A stretch of 64,000 bases of DNA from Nocardia ignorata NBRC 108230 (GTDB taxonomy: Bacteria > Actinomycetota > Actinomycetes > Mycobacteriales > Mycobacteriaceae): contig NZ_BDBI01000009.1 in the NCBI RefSeq assembly GCF_001612905.1, positions 124,001 to 188,000 of the forward strand. Reading direction: 5' to 3'. The position numbers were made by a program, and so were the translations under genes. The notes below the pieces were generated by a model, which worked only from the letters and a program-made list of their open reading frames with translations, had not been told where the DNA came from and ran no database searches. The first letter of the stretch is position 1. Each line of letters starts with the position of its first letter. This document shows, in pieces, positions 18,706 through 28,423 of the stretch.

Positions 18706-19330
18706 AATCCCCCTTCGTTGACCACTGCCGAACGCATCGTAGCGACGTGGGAGACACGTCGCTGTGCCCAGGGCAATCGGTCAGGTACTGGCGGAGTAGG
18801 GCCTCGCGTGTGGCCTCGACGGTCCCGAAGGCCCAGCCGCCTGAAACCAGACCCGAACAAACTCACTCTGCAACGAGCCGTCTGCGACTAGGGAAGCCCT
18901 GGCGCTGGGGACTGCTGCACGAATAGGTGACATCTGATCTGTGGTGCCGACAGGCACCGCTGGAAGGATGTATGCCGTGCCCAAGCCCTACCCTGGTTTT
19001 GGTCGTGAACCTGGACACCAGTTGTGCGTGATCCACGCTCGCATTGGTTGCCGCGGTGGCAACGGTGTACGCGCCGCGGGAGGGATATCGCTGTCGGGCC
19101 GCGAAAGGTCTGTGCGTTCGGATACACCGGGCGTAAGGCCGTTCGTTCCAACCTTCACTGGACCAGCGATGGTGCTTCGGGCGACCTGTGTCGGCGCTGC
19201 AGTCGGCCATCGATATTGGTGTCCCCTGTTCGACCGATACCTCCGTCTCTGTTCACGCCATACGTTTTTCGAGTGAGTTTGCACGACCTTGCCTGATGAA
19301 GAGAACGCGTATCCAGCGGAGGAACAGACT
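18706..19330. other. about 620 bp without a convincing gene
   Basis: Overlapping short frames on both strands have weak codon bias and no recognisable motif. The segment probably contains the promoter of the secreted protein at 19331; I could not pick out a specific box. Confidence 0.4.
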
Positions 19331-19837
19331 GTGCGTACGACGATGAATTCGAAGACCATTTTGGTGACGGCCGGCCTTGCGGCGTTGGTATTGTCGATCG
19401 GTGCAGCACCTGGTGTGTCGCTAGCAGATACCGGCAGCGGTGATTCCGGCAGCGCGGTGATCGACACCGGTAGCGGCATTCTCGATGGCGGTAGTGGCAT
19501 CTTGGGTGAGCTGTTCGGCAGCGGTTCAGCGGCGACGCAGCAGTGCAACAATTCGACCAGGTCCGGCGGCGAGGGCGTCACCACGACGATTCATCAGCTC
19601 GGTACCGGGGGACCGACCAGCTTCGTTCTGGTCTATGAGACCTACGACGTTCCTGATCGTATCCAGGTGTTCTATCAAGGTTCTCAGATTCATGACACCG
19701 GCTATGTGGGCGACCAGATCAACCAGGGCACCGGCTCGGCGGTCGTCGCGGTTCCGGCCGGTGCGGCGACTTCGGTCACGGTCCGGGTCACCGGCCCGAG
19801 CGGCACCAAGTGGGATTACACCGTCCGCTGTCCGTAG
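19331..19837 (+). CDS. secreted Gly/Ser-rich protein
   Basis: The GTG at 19331 follows GGAGG with 8-bp spacing. The product (168 aa) opens with a Sec signal peptide: VRTTMNSKT, a hydrophobic core ILVTAGLAALVLSIGAA, and cleavage near SLA-DTG. Next is a 35-residue repeat-like linker in which D/G-T-G-S-G recurs (VIDTGSGILDGGSGIL). A beta-rich domain follows (QVFYQGSQIHDTGYVG, TSVTVRVTGPSGTKWDYTV) with two Cys that may pair (QQCNNS and VRCP). It is probably exported to the cell envelope. No enzymatic motif is seen. Confidence 0.75.
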   Translation: MRTTMNSKTILVTAGLAALVLSIGAAPGVSLADTGSGDSGSAVIDTGSGILDGGSGILGELFGSGSAATQQCNNSTRSGGEGVTTTIHQLGTGGPTSFVLVYETYDVPDRIQVFYQGSQIHDTGYVGDQINQGTGSAVVAVPAGAATSVTVRVTGPSGTKWDYTVRCP

Positions 19838-20016
19838 GTGTTTGCTTGGACCGGGCGCGAACTCGGGAACACGTCCGGTCCCGGTTCCGGCGGCAACTCG
19901 ACCGCGTGGTTGGGTTGCCGCCCGAGGCAGAGCGCTCCATTGCCCTGCGCGCGTCGGTGTGGCCGCTGTTGCCTGGCGGCCGAATCACAGGGCAGGTCTG
20001 ATAAGGATGGGCTGTC

Positions 20017-20316
20017 GTGGAGAACGTTTCGAGCGTGTTCCTGATCGGTCTCGTTGGGTATGCGGTGGTGTGCGGCGTGCTGGCCGCTGCGATCGCCGGG
20101 TCGAAGGGCAACAGTGGTGTCGGCTACTTTGCGCTCGGCGTGGTGTCCGGGGTGATCGGGATCGTGGTGGCGCTGGTTGTGCCGGGCCGGGCGCGAACCC
20201 CGCGGGGGTGGGGAAGGATTCGGTGCCCACGATGCGGCACTGAACAGAACGTCGAGCCCGGCCGGTCCGAGTTCGTCTGCTGGCAATGCGAATTCGACGC
20301 CCCGCTTGAGTGGTAG
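20017..20316 (+). CDS. small membrane protein with C-terminal zinc ribbon
   Basis: The GTG at 20017 starts a 99-residue product. Two hydrophobic helices (VFLIGLVGYAVVCGVLAAAI and GYFALGVVSGVIGIVVALVV) form a hairpin. The cytoplasmic tail carries RCPRCGTEQNVEPG, then VCWQCEFDAP, a C-x2-C / C-x2-C zinc ribbon. This layout is common in actinobacterial small membrane proteins of unknown role. It lies 88 bp upstream of the histidine kinase in the same direction and may belong to the same transcription unit. Confidence 0.75.
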   Translation: MENVSSVFLIGLVGYAVVCGVLAAAIAGSKGNSGVGYFALGVVSGVIGIVVALVVPGRARTPRGWGRIRCPRCGTEQNVEPGRSEFVCWQCEFDAPLEW

Positions 20317-20404
20317 TGGCATCCGCTTCCTTCCTTGCCGCCCTTCGCTGGACCGAGGGATATCGGTCCATGTCGGGTACCCGGCCGGGATCGGTGGGCG
20401 AATA

Positions 20405-22591
20405 ATGAGGCGGGTGAGTTCGGATGCGGCGTCGACGCGGCCGGTGCTGGGTACGCGGATCGATCGGATCGCAGCGTCGACGTTGAGTGTGGTCGAGGCG
20501 GCTGTCGCTGTGGTGTATCTGTTCGGTGGTGGTGTCGGCGTCGCGTCGATGCTCATCCATGCCGGGCTGTTGGTGTGGGCTCTGTGGCGGTGGACCCGGC
20601 CGTGGAATCCAGTGTGGGAGTTGATCGTGGCGGGGGTGTACTTGGTGTGCACGCCCGTGGTGGTGGACGGTCCGGCGTTCACGACGGCGGCCAGTCCGAT
20701 GTTGGCGGTCGCCGGGACGGTGGTGGTGACGGTGGCGATGTCGCGCCCGGTTCACGTGTCGTTGACCGCCACGGTGATCGTGGTTGCCACCTGGGCTTCG
20801 GGTGCGGTGCTGGTGCCCGGTGTCGATCGGCCATGGACAATTTTCAGCCTCGATTTTCTGGTGGTCGAGTGGGCCGTTGCCGCGGTGTTGCGTTCGCTCG
20901 TCCTGCGTTCGGCGCAGATCACCGACGAGGCGTTCTCCCAGTACACGACCAGCAGGATCGACGCTGAGGTCATGGCGGCTCGCCGCCGCGACGAGCGCGA
21001 GACGTGGGCGACACTGCACGACACCGCCGCGTCGACGTTGGCGATGGTCGGCCAAGGCATCGTGGTCGACGACGACCGGTTGCGTGCCCAAGCTCGCCGC
21101 GACCTGCAGGCCGTACGGCGCGGCGCTCAGGCGCTGAACACCGACGACTTCGCCCGCGGGATCGATGAGCACGCGAGATGGACCGACGCCCCGGTCCAGT
21201 TCCGCGGTCGCGCTGCGGGACCGGAGAATCCGCGCACCAGCCAGGCAGTGGTGGCAGCGGTGGGCGAGGCACTGACGAATGTCGACCGGCACGCCGAAGC
21301 GAGCTTGGTGACGGTCGAATTCGGGGATCGGCGAGTGCGCGTCATCGACGACGGAGTCGGCTTCGATCCAAGCGACGCCGCGCTCTCACCTGGCCGGTTC
21401 GGCGTACGGAACTCGATCCGCGGTCGTCTCGCCGATGCGGGGGCCACCGCTGAGATCGTCTCGTCGCCGGGCGCGGGAACCACGGTCGAGATCCGGTGGG
21501 ATGCCACCCCTGAACCCGACCTGCGCAGCGACGCGGACGACGCGCTGCGGCTGCTGCGCGGCTACGGGTACGGGTTGGTGGTGATCGCTGTCGTCGTCAC
21601 CGGACTACAGGGGCTCAACGCCCTCTCCGCTGCGCACCCCATGGCGCAAGCCGGCATTCTGGTCACTGCCGTGCTGACCGCGTTCGTCGCGGTCGCAGAG
21701 ATCCGCCATCGCCTTCCCACTGCCTTGTGGTGGACTACGGCGACGGTTGTGGTGGTACTCGCGCCGCTGCAAACGGCACTGCTGACCGCGGAGCAGGTCA
21801 CCAGTAGCGCCAACTGGGCTGTGGCCGCGCTCGGCTGGCAACTCGCCGCCTTGTCGGTGCGTCGGGGAAGCCGCGTCGGGCTGGCACTGCTCGGTGCGTT
21901 GTGGTTTGCCGGAGCAGCCGCCGCGGTCACTGTCGCCACCACCGGGGTTCTGTCGACACTGCTGTACACCGTGATCAGCGTGACGGTCCTCCAGGGCGTC
22001 GCGCTCGGATTCAGCGACTTCCTGCGCTTGGCCGTGCGACGGACGCGACAAGCGGGCACAGACCTGGCCGATCTGCAGATCCAGACCACACTCACTGCGG
22101 CACTACACCAGGACCGCCGCGAGCGTTACCAGCGCATGTCCCGCCAACTCGTTCCGGTCCTGCAACGGCTGGCCGATGACCCCGGCTCTGCGTCGATACC
22201 GGCGGTCCGAGCGGCATGCTCGCTCGAGTCGACCCGGCTGCGACGGCTGTTCGTCGAGGACCCACCTGCGGCGGCGTTGCTCGACGAACTAGCCCCCGCG
22301 ATCGAGGCTGCCGAAGCACGCGGGGTCGCAGTGACCACCCATTCGATCGGCAGGACCGTCGATCTCGATCCACAAGCGCACACCGAGGCGCTGACCGTCG
22401 CGATAATCTTGCTCGCAGGCACCCGAACCCGCGCCAAGATCGTCATCACCAGCATGCCCGACCAGCCAGCCGACCTCAGCATCACCTGCGACTGCGACGA
22501 CACCTGCACCCAAGCTGTCACCGCGATCGCACCACAGGCCACACTGATCGGCTCCGGCGGTCTTGTCTGGGCGACAGTGCCGCTGCCCTGA
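20405..22591 (+). CDS. membrane sensor histidine kinase with duplicated second half
   Basis: The start is ATG 20405. The first half has four or five membrane helices, then a HisKA_3-like dimerisation segment (ERETWATLHDTAASTLAMVG; the phospho-accepting His is in LHD). The ATPase domain follows: VGEALTNVDRHAEA (N-box), VIDDGVGFDP (G1), RFGVRNSI and SSPGAGTTVEIRW (G2). The second half repeats the plan with four more helices (residues about 385-545), a helical segment and a degenerate ATPase-like C-terminus (LTVAIILLAGTRTRAKIVI) without G boxes. The product is 728 aa. It is the cognate kinase of the LuxR regulator 30 bp downstream; signal unknown. Confidence 0.85.
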   Translation: MRRVSSDAASTRPVLGTRIDRIAASTLSVVEAAVAVVYLFGGGVGVASMLIHAGLLVWALWRWTRPWNPVWELIVAGVYLVCTPVVVDGPAFTTAASPMLAVAGTVVVTVAMSRPVHVSLTATVIVVATWASGAVLVPGVDRPWTIFSLDFLVVEWAVAAVLRSLVLRSAQITDEAFSQYTTSRIDAEVMAARRRDERETWATLHDTAASTLAMVGQGIVVDDDRLRAQARRDLQAVRRGAQALNTDDFARGIDEHARWTDAPVQFRGRAAGPENPRTSQAVVAAVGEALTNVDRHAEASLVTVEFGDRRVRVIDDGVGFDPSDAALSPGRFGVRNSIRGRLADAGATAEIVSSPGAGTTVEIRWDATPEPDLRSDADDALRLLRGYGYGLVVIAVVVTGLQGLNALSAAHPMAQAGILVTAVLTAFVAVAEIRHRLPTALWWTTATVVVVLAPLQTALLTAEQVTSSANWAVAALGWQLAALSVRRGSRVGLALLGALWFAGAAAAVTVATTGVLSTLLYTVISVTVLQGVALGFSDFLRLAVRRTRQAGTDLADLQIQTTLTAALHQDRRERYQRMSRQLVPVLQRLADDPGSASIPAVRAACSLESTRLRRLFVEDPPAAALLDELAPAIEAAEARGVAVTTHSIGRTVDLDPQAHTEALTVAIILLAGTRTRAKIVITSMPDQPADLSITCDCDDTCTQAVTAIAPQATLIGSGGLVWATVPLP

Positions 22592-22621
22592 TCACGACCG
22601 AAGTCGGGGCGCAGACAGCCA

Positions 22622-23317
22622 GTGTCCCGGACGACAGAGGTGAAGGTGCTCCACCCCAGTGACAGCGGCATGCCGGTAGCGGTGGTCGACGACCACTCGG
22701 TCGTCCACGCCGGCATCGCCGGCTGGTGCGCCGCCGCAGACCCACCGATCCACGTCATCGCCCGCTACCACAGCCCCGGCGAGATCCTGGCCGACCCCGA
22801 CGCGAACCCGCACACCATCGCCGCGGTCGTGTTGGATCTGCAGTTCGCCGAATCCAGCCCCGATCTGAGCTCCACAGCAGCACTGTGCGAGAAGGGGTTC
22901 CGGATCGTGGTCTTCTCCCAGCACACCCGCAGCGACCTCATCCTCGACTGCCTCGACCTGGGCGTGGTCACCTACCTGTCCAAGCTGGAAGGGGATGTTC
23001 ATCTCGTCGCCGCCCTACACGCCGCAGGCTCTAACCGCCCCTATCTCAGCCCCACGATGGCTCAGGCGATGAGCCAGGACACCCGCCCGAACAGACCCAC
23101 CCTGTCACCGCGCGAACGGGAAGTCCTGCTCGCCTGGTTTCAAACCGAATCCAAAGCACTGGTCGGGAAACGACTGTTCATCACCCCCGGAACTGTGAAC
23201 ACCCACCTCGAACGGATCCGCGCGAAGTACGCCCAGGTCGGGCGTCCCGCATCCACCAAGGCAGCGCTCGTCGCCCGAGCGATCCAGGATGGGCTCGTCA
23301 ACCCCGACCAACTGTAG
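22622..23317 (+). CDS. NarL/LuxR-family response regulator
   Basis: The receiver domain begins PVAVVDDHSVVHAGIAG with the acidic pair, and the phospho-acceptor Asp72 is in AVVLDLQF. The C-terminal LuxR helix-turn-helix is LSPREREVLLAWFQTESKAL, with TPGTVNTHLERIRAKY as recognition helix. GTG 22622 is the most upstream start; ATG 22670 would place the acceptor at residue 56 and may be the true start. The canonical Thr/Ser and Lys switch positions are present in loose form (VVFSQH, YLSKLE). It should bind DNA as a dimer after phosphorylation by the kinase just upstream. Confidence 0.88.
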   Translation: MSRTTEVKVLHPSDSGMPVAVVDDHSVVHAGIAGWCAAADPPIHVIARYHSPGEILADPDANPHTIAAVVLDLQFAESSPDLSSTAALCEKGFRIVVFSQHTRSDLILDCLDLGVVTYLSKLEGDVHLVAALHAAGSNRPYLSPTMAQAMSQDTRPNRPTLSPREREVLLAWFQTESKALVGKRLFITPGTVNTHLERIRAKYAQVGRPASTKAALVARAIQDGLVNPDQL

Positions 23318-23560
23318 CTGTCCCAATGGCCCCACCCGTGTCTGCCGATCGCCCTACAGACAGGCCAGCGGCGGTGGCGGGATACTTCTGTCCCGCCGGC
23401 GCAGCATTGCACGTCGCACACCCGACCTGCTGCAGCGTCGGGTAACGACGCCACCGGCAGCACTGATCCGACTCGACCGGACGAACACATGCCGGCTCGA
23501 CCTTCGCCATTGCCGAGCACCGGATCTCCGGAGGTCGGCACACTGCAACCAGGACGGACC

Positions 23561-24925
23561 ATGCCACACACCGTGATTCGTGTTTTCCTGCTGGCGTTTG
23601 CCGTCAGTATCGCCGCCGGATGCACGTCGTCCCAGCCGACGCCGACCATTCCTGCGACAACCTCGAAATCTGGGACCACGTCGGCGACCGCCGATGTCGC
23701 ACCAGCCGGCCCGACAGTCTTCACGAATCCGAAGTGGGCGGAGGTGATGCTGCGTCGTGGAGTCGTGGCGATGCACTGCGACCGCCCGTTCACCAACTTC
23801 TCTCCCAAAGAGAGTCCTGCAGTTGTCAGGTTCCCCGACCGAATGGCCACAGCCCACGAGTTCGCGGTGCCGAGCGTTTCAGGAACGAAGGACAAGGTCA
23901 TGGCCGACGGCTGCGCGACCTCCGGCTCCGGCGACGACTTCCGCGTCACCTACGCCGTCGTGTCGTTCACGCCATCGTCGGGACTGGAACCCGAATTCCG
24001 TGAGCTTTCGCTGGTTTCCTACCAGCTAGGCCAGACAGACCCGGTTACGAAGGTCACCGTTTGGAAGGGACGCGAGCAGCCGCAGAATGTCACTCTGCGC
24101 GGATCGGATTCGGGCATCGCGGTCTCGTTCAACATCCGAGACCGCGACGATTCTCAGCAGGTCAGAGGCTACTCCGGTGTCGAGCTCAAGCACCTGTGGA
24201 CCATTTCCGGTAGTGAAGTTTTGGCCTCGACCCGCACCAGTTACGCTGTCCGCGCGCACGGGGAATGCGGTGTCTGCCCGCGACGACTGACTGTGGTGTC
24301 GGCGGTCACCGGAACCGTAAAATACGAAGTACCACCTGCAGGCGATATGGTCGGCCCGTCACTCGACACCGTGACCGACCACGGATACGGATTTGGATAC
24401 CCCGACGGTATGGGGTGGTTCGATGAGGCCACCGGGAAACCCGCCGATCCCGCCACTGGTGTCCTTCGGCACGCTCGAGCGTTGCGGCCCGACCCTATGA
24501 CGAACCTGATGGCGGTGCAGTACATGATTGGGTCACAGCCGATGTACAAGGTGGTCGATCGGACGACATGGGCTGATGTCTTCGTCATCGACATCGACCG
24601 AACCGAGGGGATGGATATCGATTCGGTCGCGCTCTACGACGGGTACCTCTATATCCAGAATTCCTCCGACGACCCGGTAGTCAGAATCTCCGACAACAAC
24701 GTCGTCGCCCGAGGTTGGCAGGTCATCCCTGTCGGACGCGTCGCGACCACAACCGTGCTGGCGCACGCACCCAGCGCTTTAGGCTCGAGCAACTGCATCG
24801 AGGACACCCTCGTCCACGGAACGGGGAACCACCCCGGAAACCCCAACGTCTACGGCTACGCCACCTGCCAGGAGTACACGGCCGTCCCCGACGTCGATGG
24901 TAAGTTCCCAGGTCCGCGCTTCTGA
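23561..24925 (+). CDS. lipoprotein, 454 aa, probable beta-propeller-like fold
   Basis: The start is ATG 23561: a signal peptide (VIRVFLLAFAVSIAAGC) ends in the lipobox AAGC, so Cys20 would be lipidated and the protein anchored on the outer face of the membrane. A Thr/Ser/Pro-rich linker follows, then about 390 residues of beta-rich sequence with repeating short strands (TSYAVRAHGECGVCPRRLTV, GYGFGYPDGMGWFDE) that looks like a propeller. The Cys pair C-x2-C near residue 245 is notable. No enzyme motif is seen. It stands alone between the regulator pair and another lipoprotein. Confidence 0.7.
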   Translation: MPHTVIRVFLLAFAVSIAAGCTSSQPTPTIPATTSKSGTTSATADVAPAGPTVFTNPKWAEVMLRRGVVAMHCDRPFTNFSPKESPAVVRFPDRMATAHEFAVPSVSGTKDKVMADGCATSGSGDDFRVTYAVVSFTPSSGLEPEFRELSLVSYQLGQTDPVTKVTVWKGREQPQNVTLRGSDSGIAVSFNIRDRDDSQQVRGYSGVELKHLWTISGSEVLASTRTSYAVRAHGECGVCPRRLTVVSAVTGTVKYEVPPAGDMVGPSLDTVTDHGYGFGYPDGMGWFDEATGKPADPATGVLRHARALRPDPMTNLMAVQYMIGSQPMYKVVDRTTWADVFVIDIDRTEGMDIDSVALYDGYLYIQNSSDDPVVRISDNNVVARGWQVIPVGRVATTTVLAHAPSALGSSNCIEDTLVHGTGNHPGNPNVYGYATCQEYTAVPDVDGKFPGPRF

Positions 24926-25156
24926 CTGCCAAGGCGATCACGGGACGGCGCGACTCCGACCACTGTGGACAGCGGAGACCGAGCGCCGACGACCCTGCTG
25001 CGACTTACCGGATCCACACTGCAGCTCTTCGGTGCCGTTGTGAGTCCGGCACTCGGCGGGCTTCCTTCGGCGATGTCCGGATCCGCCGATTGCGTCCACG
25101 CTGTCGGTTGATCATCGGACAGACATTGGACACCACAGGAGCGGACACTTCCCGTT

Positions 25157-26191
25157 ATGCCGGTCCGAGTAGTAGCTCTCTGCTGTGTTGTACCTCTGGT
25201 CATTGCAGTCCTCTCGTCGTGCTCCGCAACAGATCTCGTGCGTGACGAACTAGGGATCAGCGCCGATTCCGGCTGCGTCGACGCACGTGGTCCGAACTCG
25301 ACACTCGACGAGCTCGCCGACGCCCTGATGTCGGCGACGTTCATCCATCCGTCTACAGGGGAACGCACCAGCGTCGAAGAACAAGCACGAGAATCAGTCA
25401 ATGCCTTCGAATCGCTGACCGGTCCCCTGGCATCGATCGATACCTCGCCGGCGGGTGTCCGCGCCAAGCTCGTAGAAGACCTGTACTCGGCAGTGCCGGA
25501 GGGCGGTGACGCCCGGTTCGCCGAAGCGGTATGCGAATACGACACCTCGGTCTTCACTCGGCTCGGCCCGATGTGGGACGACCGCGAGCAGATCACCCGC
25601 ACACCGCATCTGCTGCGTGCCAGCGGCCGCATGGTCTGTGGCGCGGTCGACGGCATGACCGCCGATGCCTATCTCGAAGAGGCAGATGAGCAGGCCGCCG
25701 CCGCCCAGGCCGATCCGCAATCCTTTGTCGACGGCGAGATCAGGAAGATCGAGGCAGTGCTTGACGGCTGGACACACGATCCAGAAGAGACCGACACCGC
25801 CCGGCAGATCCGCGAAGGCTTCGAAGAATCGCTGAGGATGCTCCGTGAACAGAATCCCCAACAGATCGCCGACGGACTGAAAATGTACCGGGACTTCAAT
25901 TGGCTCGCCATCGAGCACCAGTGCCCAGGCACAAGTGTGCTCGGTTTCGGAGCGGAATGTGGAGAGGTCCCCTCACCCTTGGGGCACGCGCCCCTGACCG
26001 TCCGAACCCATTCAGGTCCCATAGATTGCAAGTCTGCGCTCGACATCGTTCAGAGGTTCACCGCCGATGGGCGCTCGGCGATCTCGCCATGGACATGCGC
26101 ATACAACAATGACGGCGATACCGCAGAGGAAGTCATGATCTACTGCCACAACGAACAAGCACGCATCGTCATCCCGCGCAAGGCAAAGTGA
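25157..26191 (+). CDS. lipoprotein, 344 aa, helical
   Basis: ATG 25157 starts MPVRVVALCCVVPLVIAVLS with the lipobox LSSC, giving lipidated Cys22. The mature part is helical and acidic, with several Cys that could pair (SADSGCVDARG, AEAVCEYD, RMVCGAVDG, HQCPGTS, AECGEV). A C-terminal 60-residue segment resembles the small DUF-type domain seen at the end of mycobacterial lipoproteins (THSGPIDCKSALDIVQRF, WTCAYN). The function is unknown. It converges with the nuclease gene on the other strand. Confidence 0.7.
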   Translation: MPVRVVALCCVVPLVIAVLSSCSATDLVRDELGISADSGCVDARGPNSTLDELADALMSATFIHPSTGERTSVEEQARESVNAFESLTGPLASIDTSPAGVRAKLVEDLYSAVPEGGDARFAEAVCEYDTSVFTRLGPMWDDREQITRTPHLLRASGRMVCGAVDGMTADAYLEEADEQAAAAQADPQSFVDGEIRKIEAVLDGWTHDPEETDTARQIREGFEESLRMLREQNPQQIADGLKMYRDFNWLAIEHQCPGTSVLGFGAECGEVPSPLGHAPLTVRTHSGPIDCKSALDIVQRFTADGRSAISPWTCAYNNDGDTAEEVMIYCHNEQARIVIPRKAK

Positions 26192-26312
26192 TCGCATGCC
26201 ACCAGGATCCGAATCCAGATCAGCTGTGATCATAGAGTCAGTTTCAAACATTCCGGCGGAATCTGCGCCCCCGTTACGGTGATGTGCAAAGCCGGTATGT
26301 GCCTCGGTGCGG

Positions 26313-27389
26313 TCACTCGTCGACGTCGAACGCCTCGGCAAGACGCTGCAACGTGAACGGCTGCCGCAACTTGGTCACCACGTTCTGGTTCGCGTACATC
26401 CCCTTGACCCACACCGCATCCTGCCGCGGGCGCGAGTCGATCCAGCGGACACGGACGAGGTACTCACTGAGCGCCGGATCATCCGCGTCCTCGCCCATCT
26501 GTGCGGCCCGCAGCGGAACTTGCAGGATCGGCATCGTCACACCATCGACCTCGACTTCGAACTCCGCCACCGGCACCGCGGTCGCGGCGACCTCACCGAC
26601 ACCGACGTACCCGGTCGACGGAATCGCAGCCCACACCCGCGCGCCCGGAGACAAGTTCATCATCGCCTTGCGGTACTTGTCTCCGTGGCCTGCCGAAACG
26701 AATCCGTATCGTCGCATGTCATCCCAACTGCGGTGCTGGCTTTCACCGACAGCGACATAGAAGTCGAGCCCGTTCCAGGGCGGTTGCTTCTTCGCACCGG
26801 ACCCACCGGTGGCAGGTTCGAGATCGGGATTGCTCAGCCACGACCGAGCCAGATACTCCCGGTTGTCATCTTTCAAGTACTGAAAGAACAGCACGTTGAT
26901 CGGGACACCGTAGCCGCGGATGTACTCCACGATCTGCGCCGTGCTCGTATCCATCCCGGTCGCCACGATCACCAGATGGTGGCCGGAGTTCAGTGTTTCC
27001 GGCACATCGGTCTCGAAATGATCGGTGAACGCGGAGTCGAAGTCCTGTCCCTGATGGTGCTTTGCGTACAAATCCCGAATCGCCTCGTACGACAGGCCTT
27101 GCACCCAGAATCCGTACTCCAACGCCTGCGCGACCACGTCGCGCGGCGTCTTGTCTTTCTTCAGCTCGATGACATGCAGATCGCCCTGCCCGTCCATCGC
27201 CAGCAAGTCGACCCGCTTGCCGAAATCGGTGACGACTTGGCGCCCGAGGAGCAGCAAAGTGCCCGACCCCAAGATGTCGGTCCGGTTCTCGAGGATTTCC
27301 TCCAGCCGGTCTTCCGAAGCGATGACGCTGGAAGCCACCGGTCGTACATCGCCACCGTCCAACCGCCACAACCCGAACTTCACGTGCAT
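26313..27389 (-). CDS. NucS/EndoMS-like nuclease fused to a PUA-like (EVE/ASCH-type) domain
   Basis: The start is the ATG at 27387-27389. Residues 20-110 form a PD-(D/E)XK nuclease of the NucS type: RVDLLAMDGQGDLHVIELKK gives Asp61, Glu75 and Lys77, and DVVAQALEYGFWV gives the motif Gln88 and Tyr. The N-terminal DNA-binding domain of true NucS mismatch endonucleases is absent. Residues about 235-305 (LSPGARVWAAIPSTGYVGVG) look like a PUA-superfamily domain of the kind that reads modified bases. A modification-dependent or defence nuclease is therefore likely; this is inference. The product is 358 aa. Confidence 0.75.
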   Translation of the reverse strand: MHVKFGLWRLDGGDVRPVASSVIASEDRLEEILENRTDILGSGTLLLLGRQVVTDFGKRVDLLAMDGQGDLHVIELKKDKTPRDVVAQALEYGFWVQGLSYEAIRDLYAKHHQGQDFDSAFTDHFETDVPETLNSGHHLVIVATGMDTSTAQIVEYIRGYGVPINVLFFQYLKDDNREYLARSWLSNPDLEPATGGSGAKKQPPWNGLDFYVAVGESQHRSWDDMRRYGFVSAGHGDKYRKAMMNLSPGARVWAAIPSTGYVGVGEVAATAVPVAEFEVEVDGVTMPILQVPLRAAQMGEDADDPALSEYLVRVRWIDSRPRQDAVWVKGMYANQNVVTKLRQPFTLQRLAEAFDVDE

Positions 27390-27739
27390 GGACAGCGACC
27401 CTACCGACCGCCTCCGACATCTCTGCCAATGAACAGCAAGGAAGGGCCAGCACGTTGCGTCGTATGCCCTGTTTCCCCAACAATCAACGTCATCTGGTCA
27501 GAACGCGGCGATGGCGAGTAGGACAACCTCAGCGCTGGCAACACTGACCCAGCCGACCAGCGGTATCGTCGACGCCTACGAAACCGCTACAGCAGACGCG
27601 GACATCACTTAGGCTCCTGGTGGCTTGGCCGCAAGACCTGCTCGTGGCCCGCACTTGAATGTTATCGACTGCCAACGGGGCCCGGTATCTGCCGCTTGAC
27701 GGACAGCCAGCACAGATACGACAGACCTATGTTCTCAGA
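27390..27739. other. about 350 bp between divergent genes
   Basis: This is the shared upstream region of the nuclease (minus) and the lipoprotein (plus). No convincing gene; the frame opening at 27659 merely extends the lipoprotein upstream of its signal peptide. I could not identify a specific promoter. Confidence 0.35.
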
Positions 27740-28324
27740 ATGACGCACCAATACCGGCAAGCACTCCGTGCGTGGCGGCTCCGGCAGGGGCTACTTGCGC
27801 TCGCCGTCGTCGTCGCGATCGCCGGTTGCAGTCGAGAAGCCTCCGACGAAGGCCGTCACAGCACTGTGGCGCTCACGACGGTGACACCGGAACTGCACAG
27901 TGCCGCGACGGATAGTTCATGCGACCGGTACCAGTCCGATCCGACCGCGGATGAGTTCATCACCGACCTTGCGAACGCGCTCACCCTGCTACGTGCAAGC
28001 ACCCCCGACGAGTCACTGGAGATGGCCCAGATCCTGTACAACACTGTGGATCGCGAGTTCCAGCAGCTCCGCTCCGGCGCGGCAGCTGAGTTCACGATTT
28101 GGATCTGCGAACATTTGCCCAACGAGGAGACCATGCGCGCGGGTGGAGTAGACATCGAACAACACCGGCAACTCGTGCGCATTGGCCGCGGAAATGCGCT
28201 GTACGCCGGGCTCTCGGGATGTGCATCGATGCGGACCTCGACATCAACGTGGACACTGGTGAACATCGCAGCATCCCAAGCGGAGATCGAAGATAATCTG
28301 CGTCGGACGCTGTGTCCACGCTGA
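27740..28324 (+). CDS. lipoprotein, 194 aa
   Basis: ATG 27740 (MTHQYRQALRAWRLRQGLLA) gives a basic n-region, a hydrophobic core and the lipobox IAGC, so the product is probably lipid-anchored. The mature part contains Cys residues (SSCDRY, WICEHL, SGCASM, TLCPR) and a helical region (TADEFITDLANALTLLRAS). The composition resembles the lipoprotein at 25157, so they may be distant relatives. No further function can be inferred. Confidence 0.65.
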   Translation: MTHQYRQALRAWRLRQGLLALAVVVAIAGCSREASDEGRHSTVALTTVTPELHSAATDSSCDRYQSDPTADEFITDLANALTLLRASTPDESLEMAQILYNTVDREFQQLRSGAAAEFTIWICEHLPNEETMRAGGVDIEQHRQLVRIGRGNALYAGLSGCASMRTSTSTWTLVNIAASQAEIEDNLRRTLCPR

Positions 28325-28423
28325 CACCATCAACCGGCCCGCCACAGTCGCCGACCTCGCCGCAGCGAAGTAGGTCGTCGCCGGCGAAGAGACTCGGCGC
28401 TGCGGCGACCACGGGCGATGTGA

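Noticed and set aside
18863..19210. 115-aa minus-strand frame upstream of the secreted protein
   Set aside because: Irregular codon bias and no motif; likely chance.
26307..27521. 404-aa plus-strand frame over the NucS-like gene
   Set aside because: The minus-strand nuclease carries catalytic motifs; the plus-strand frame has none.
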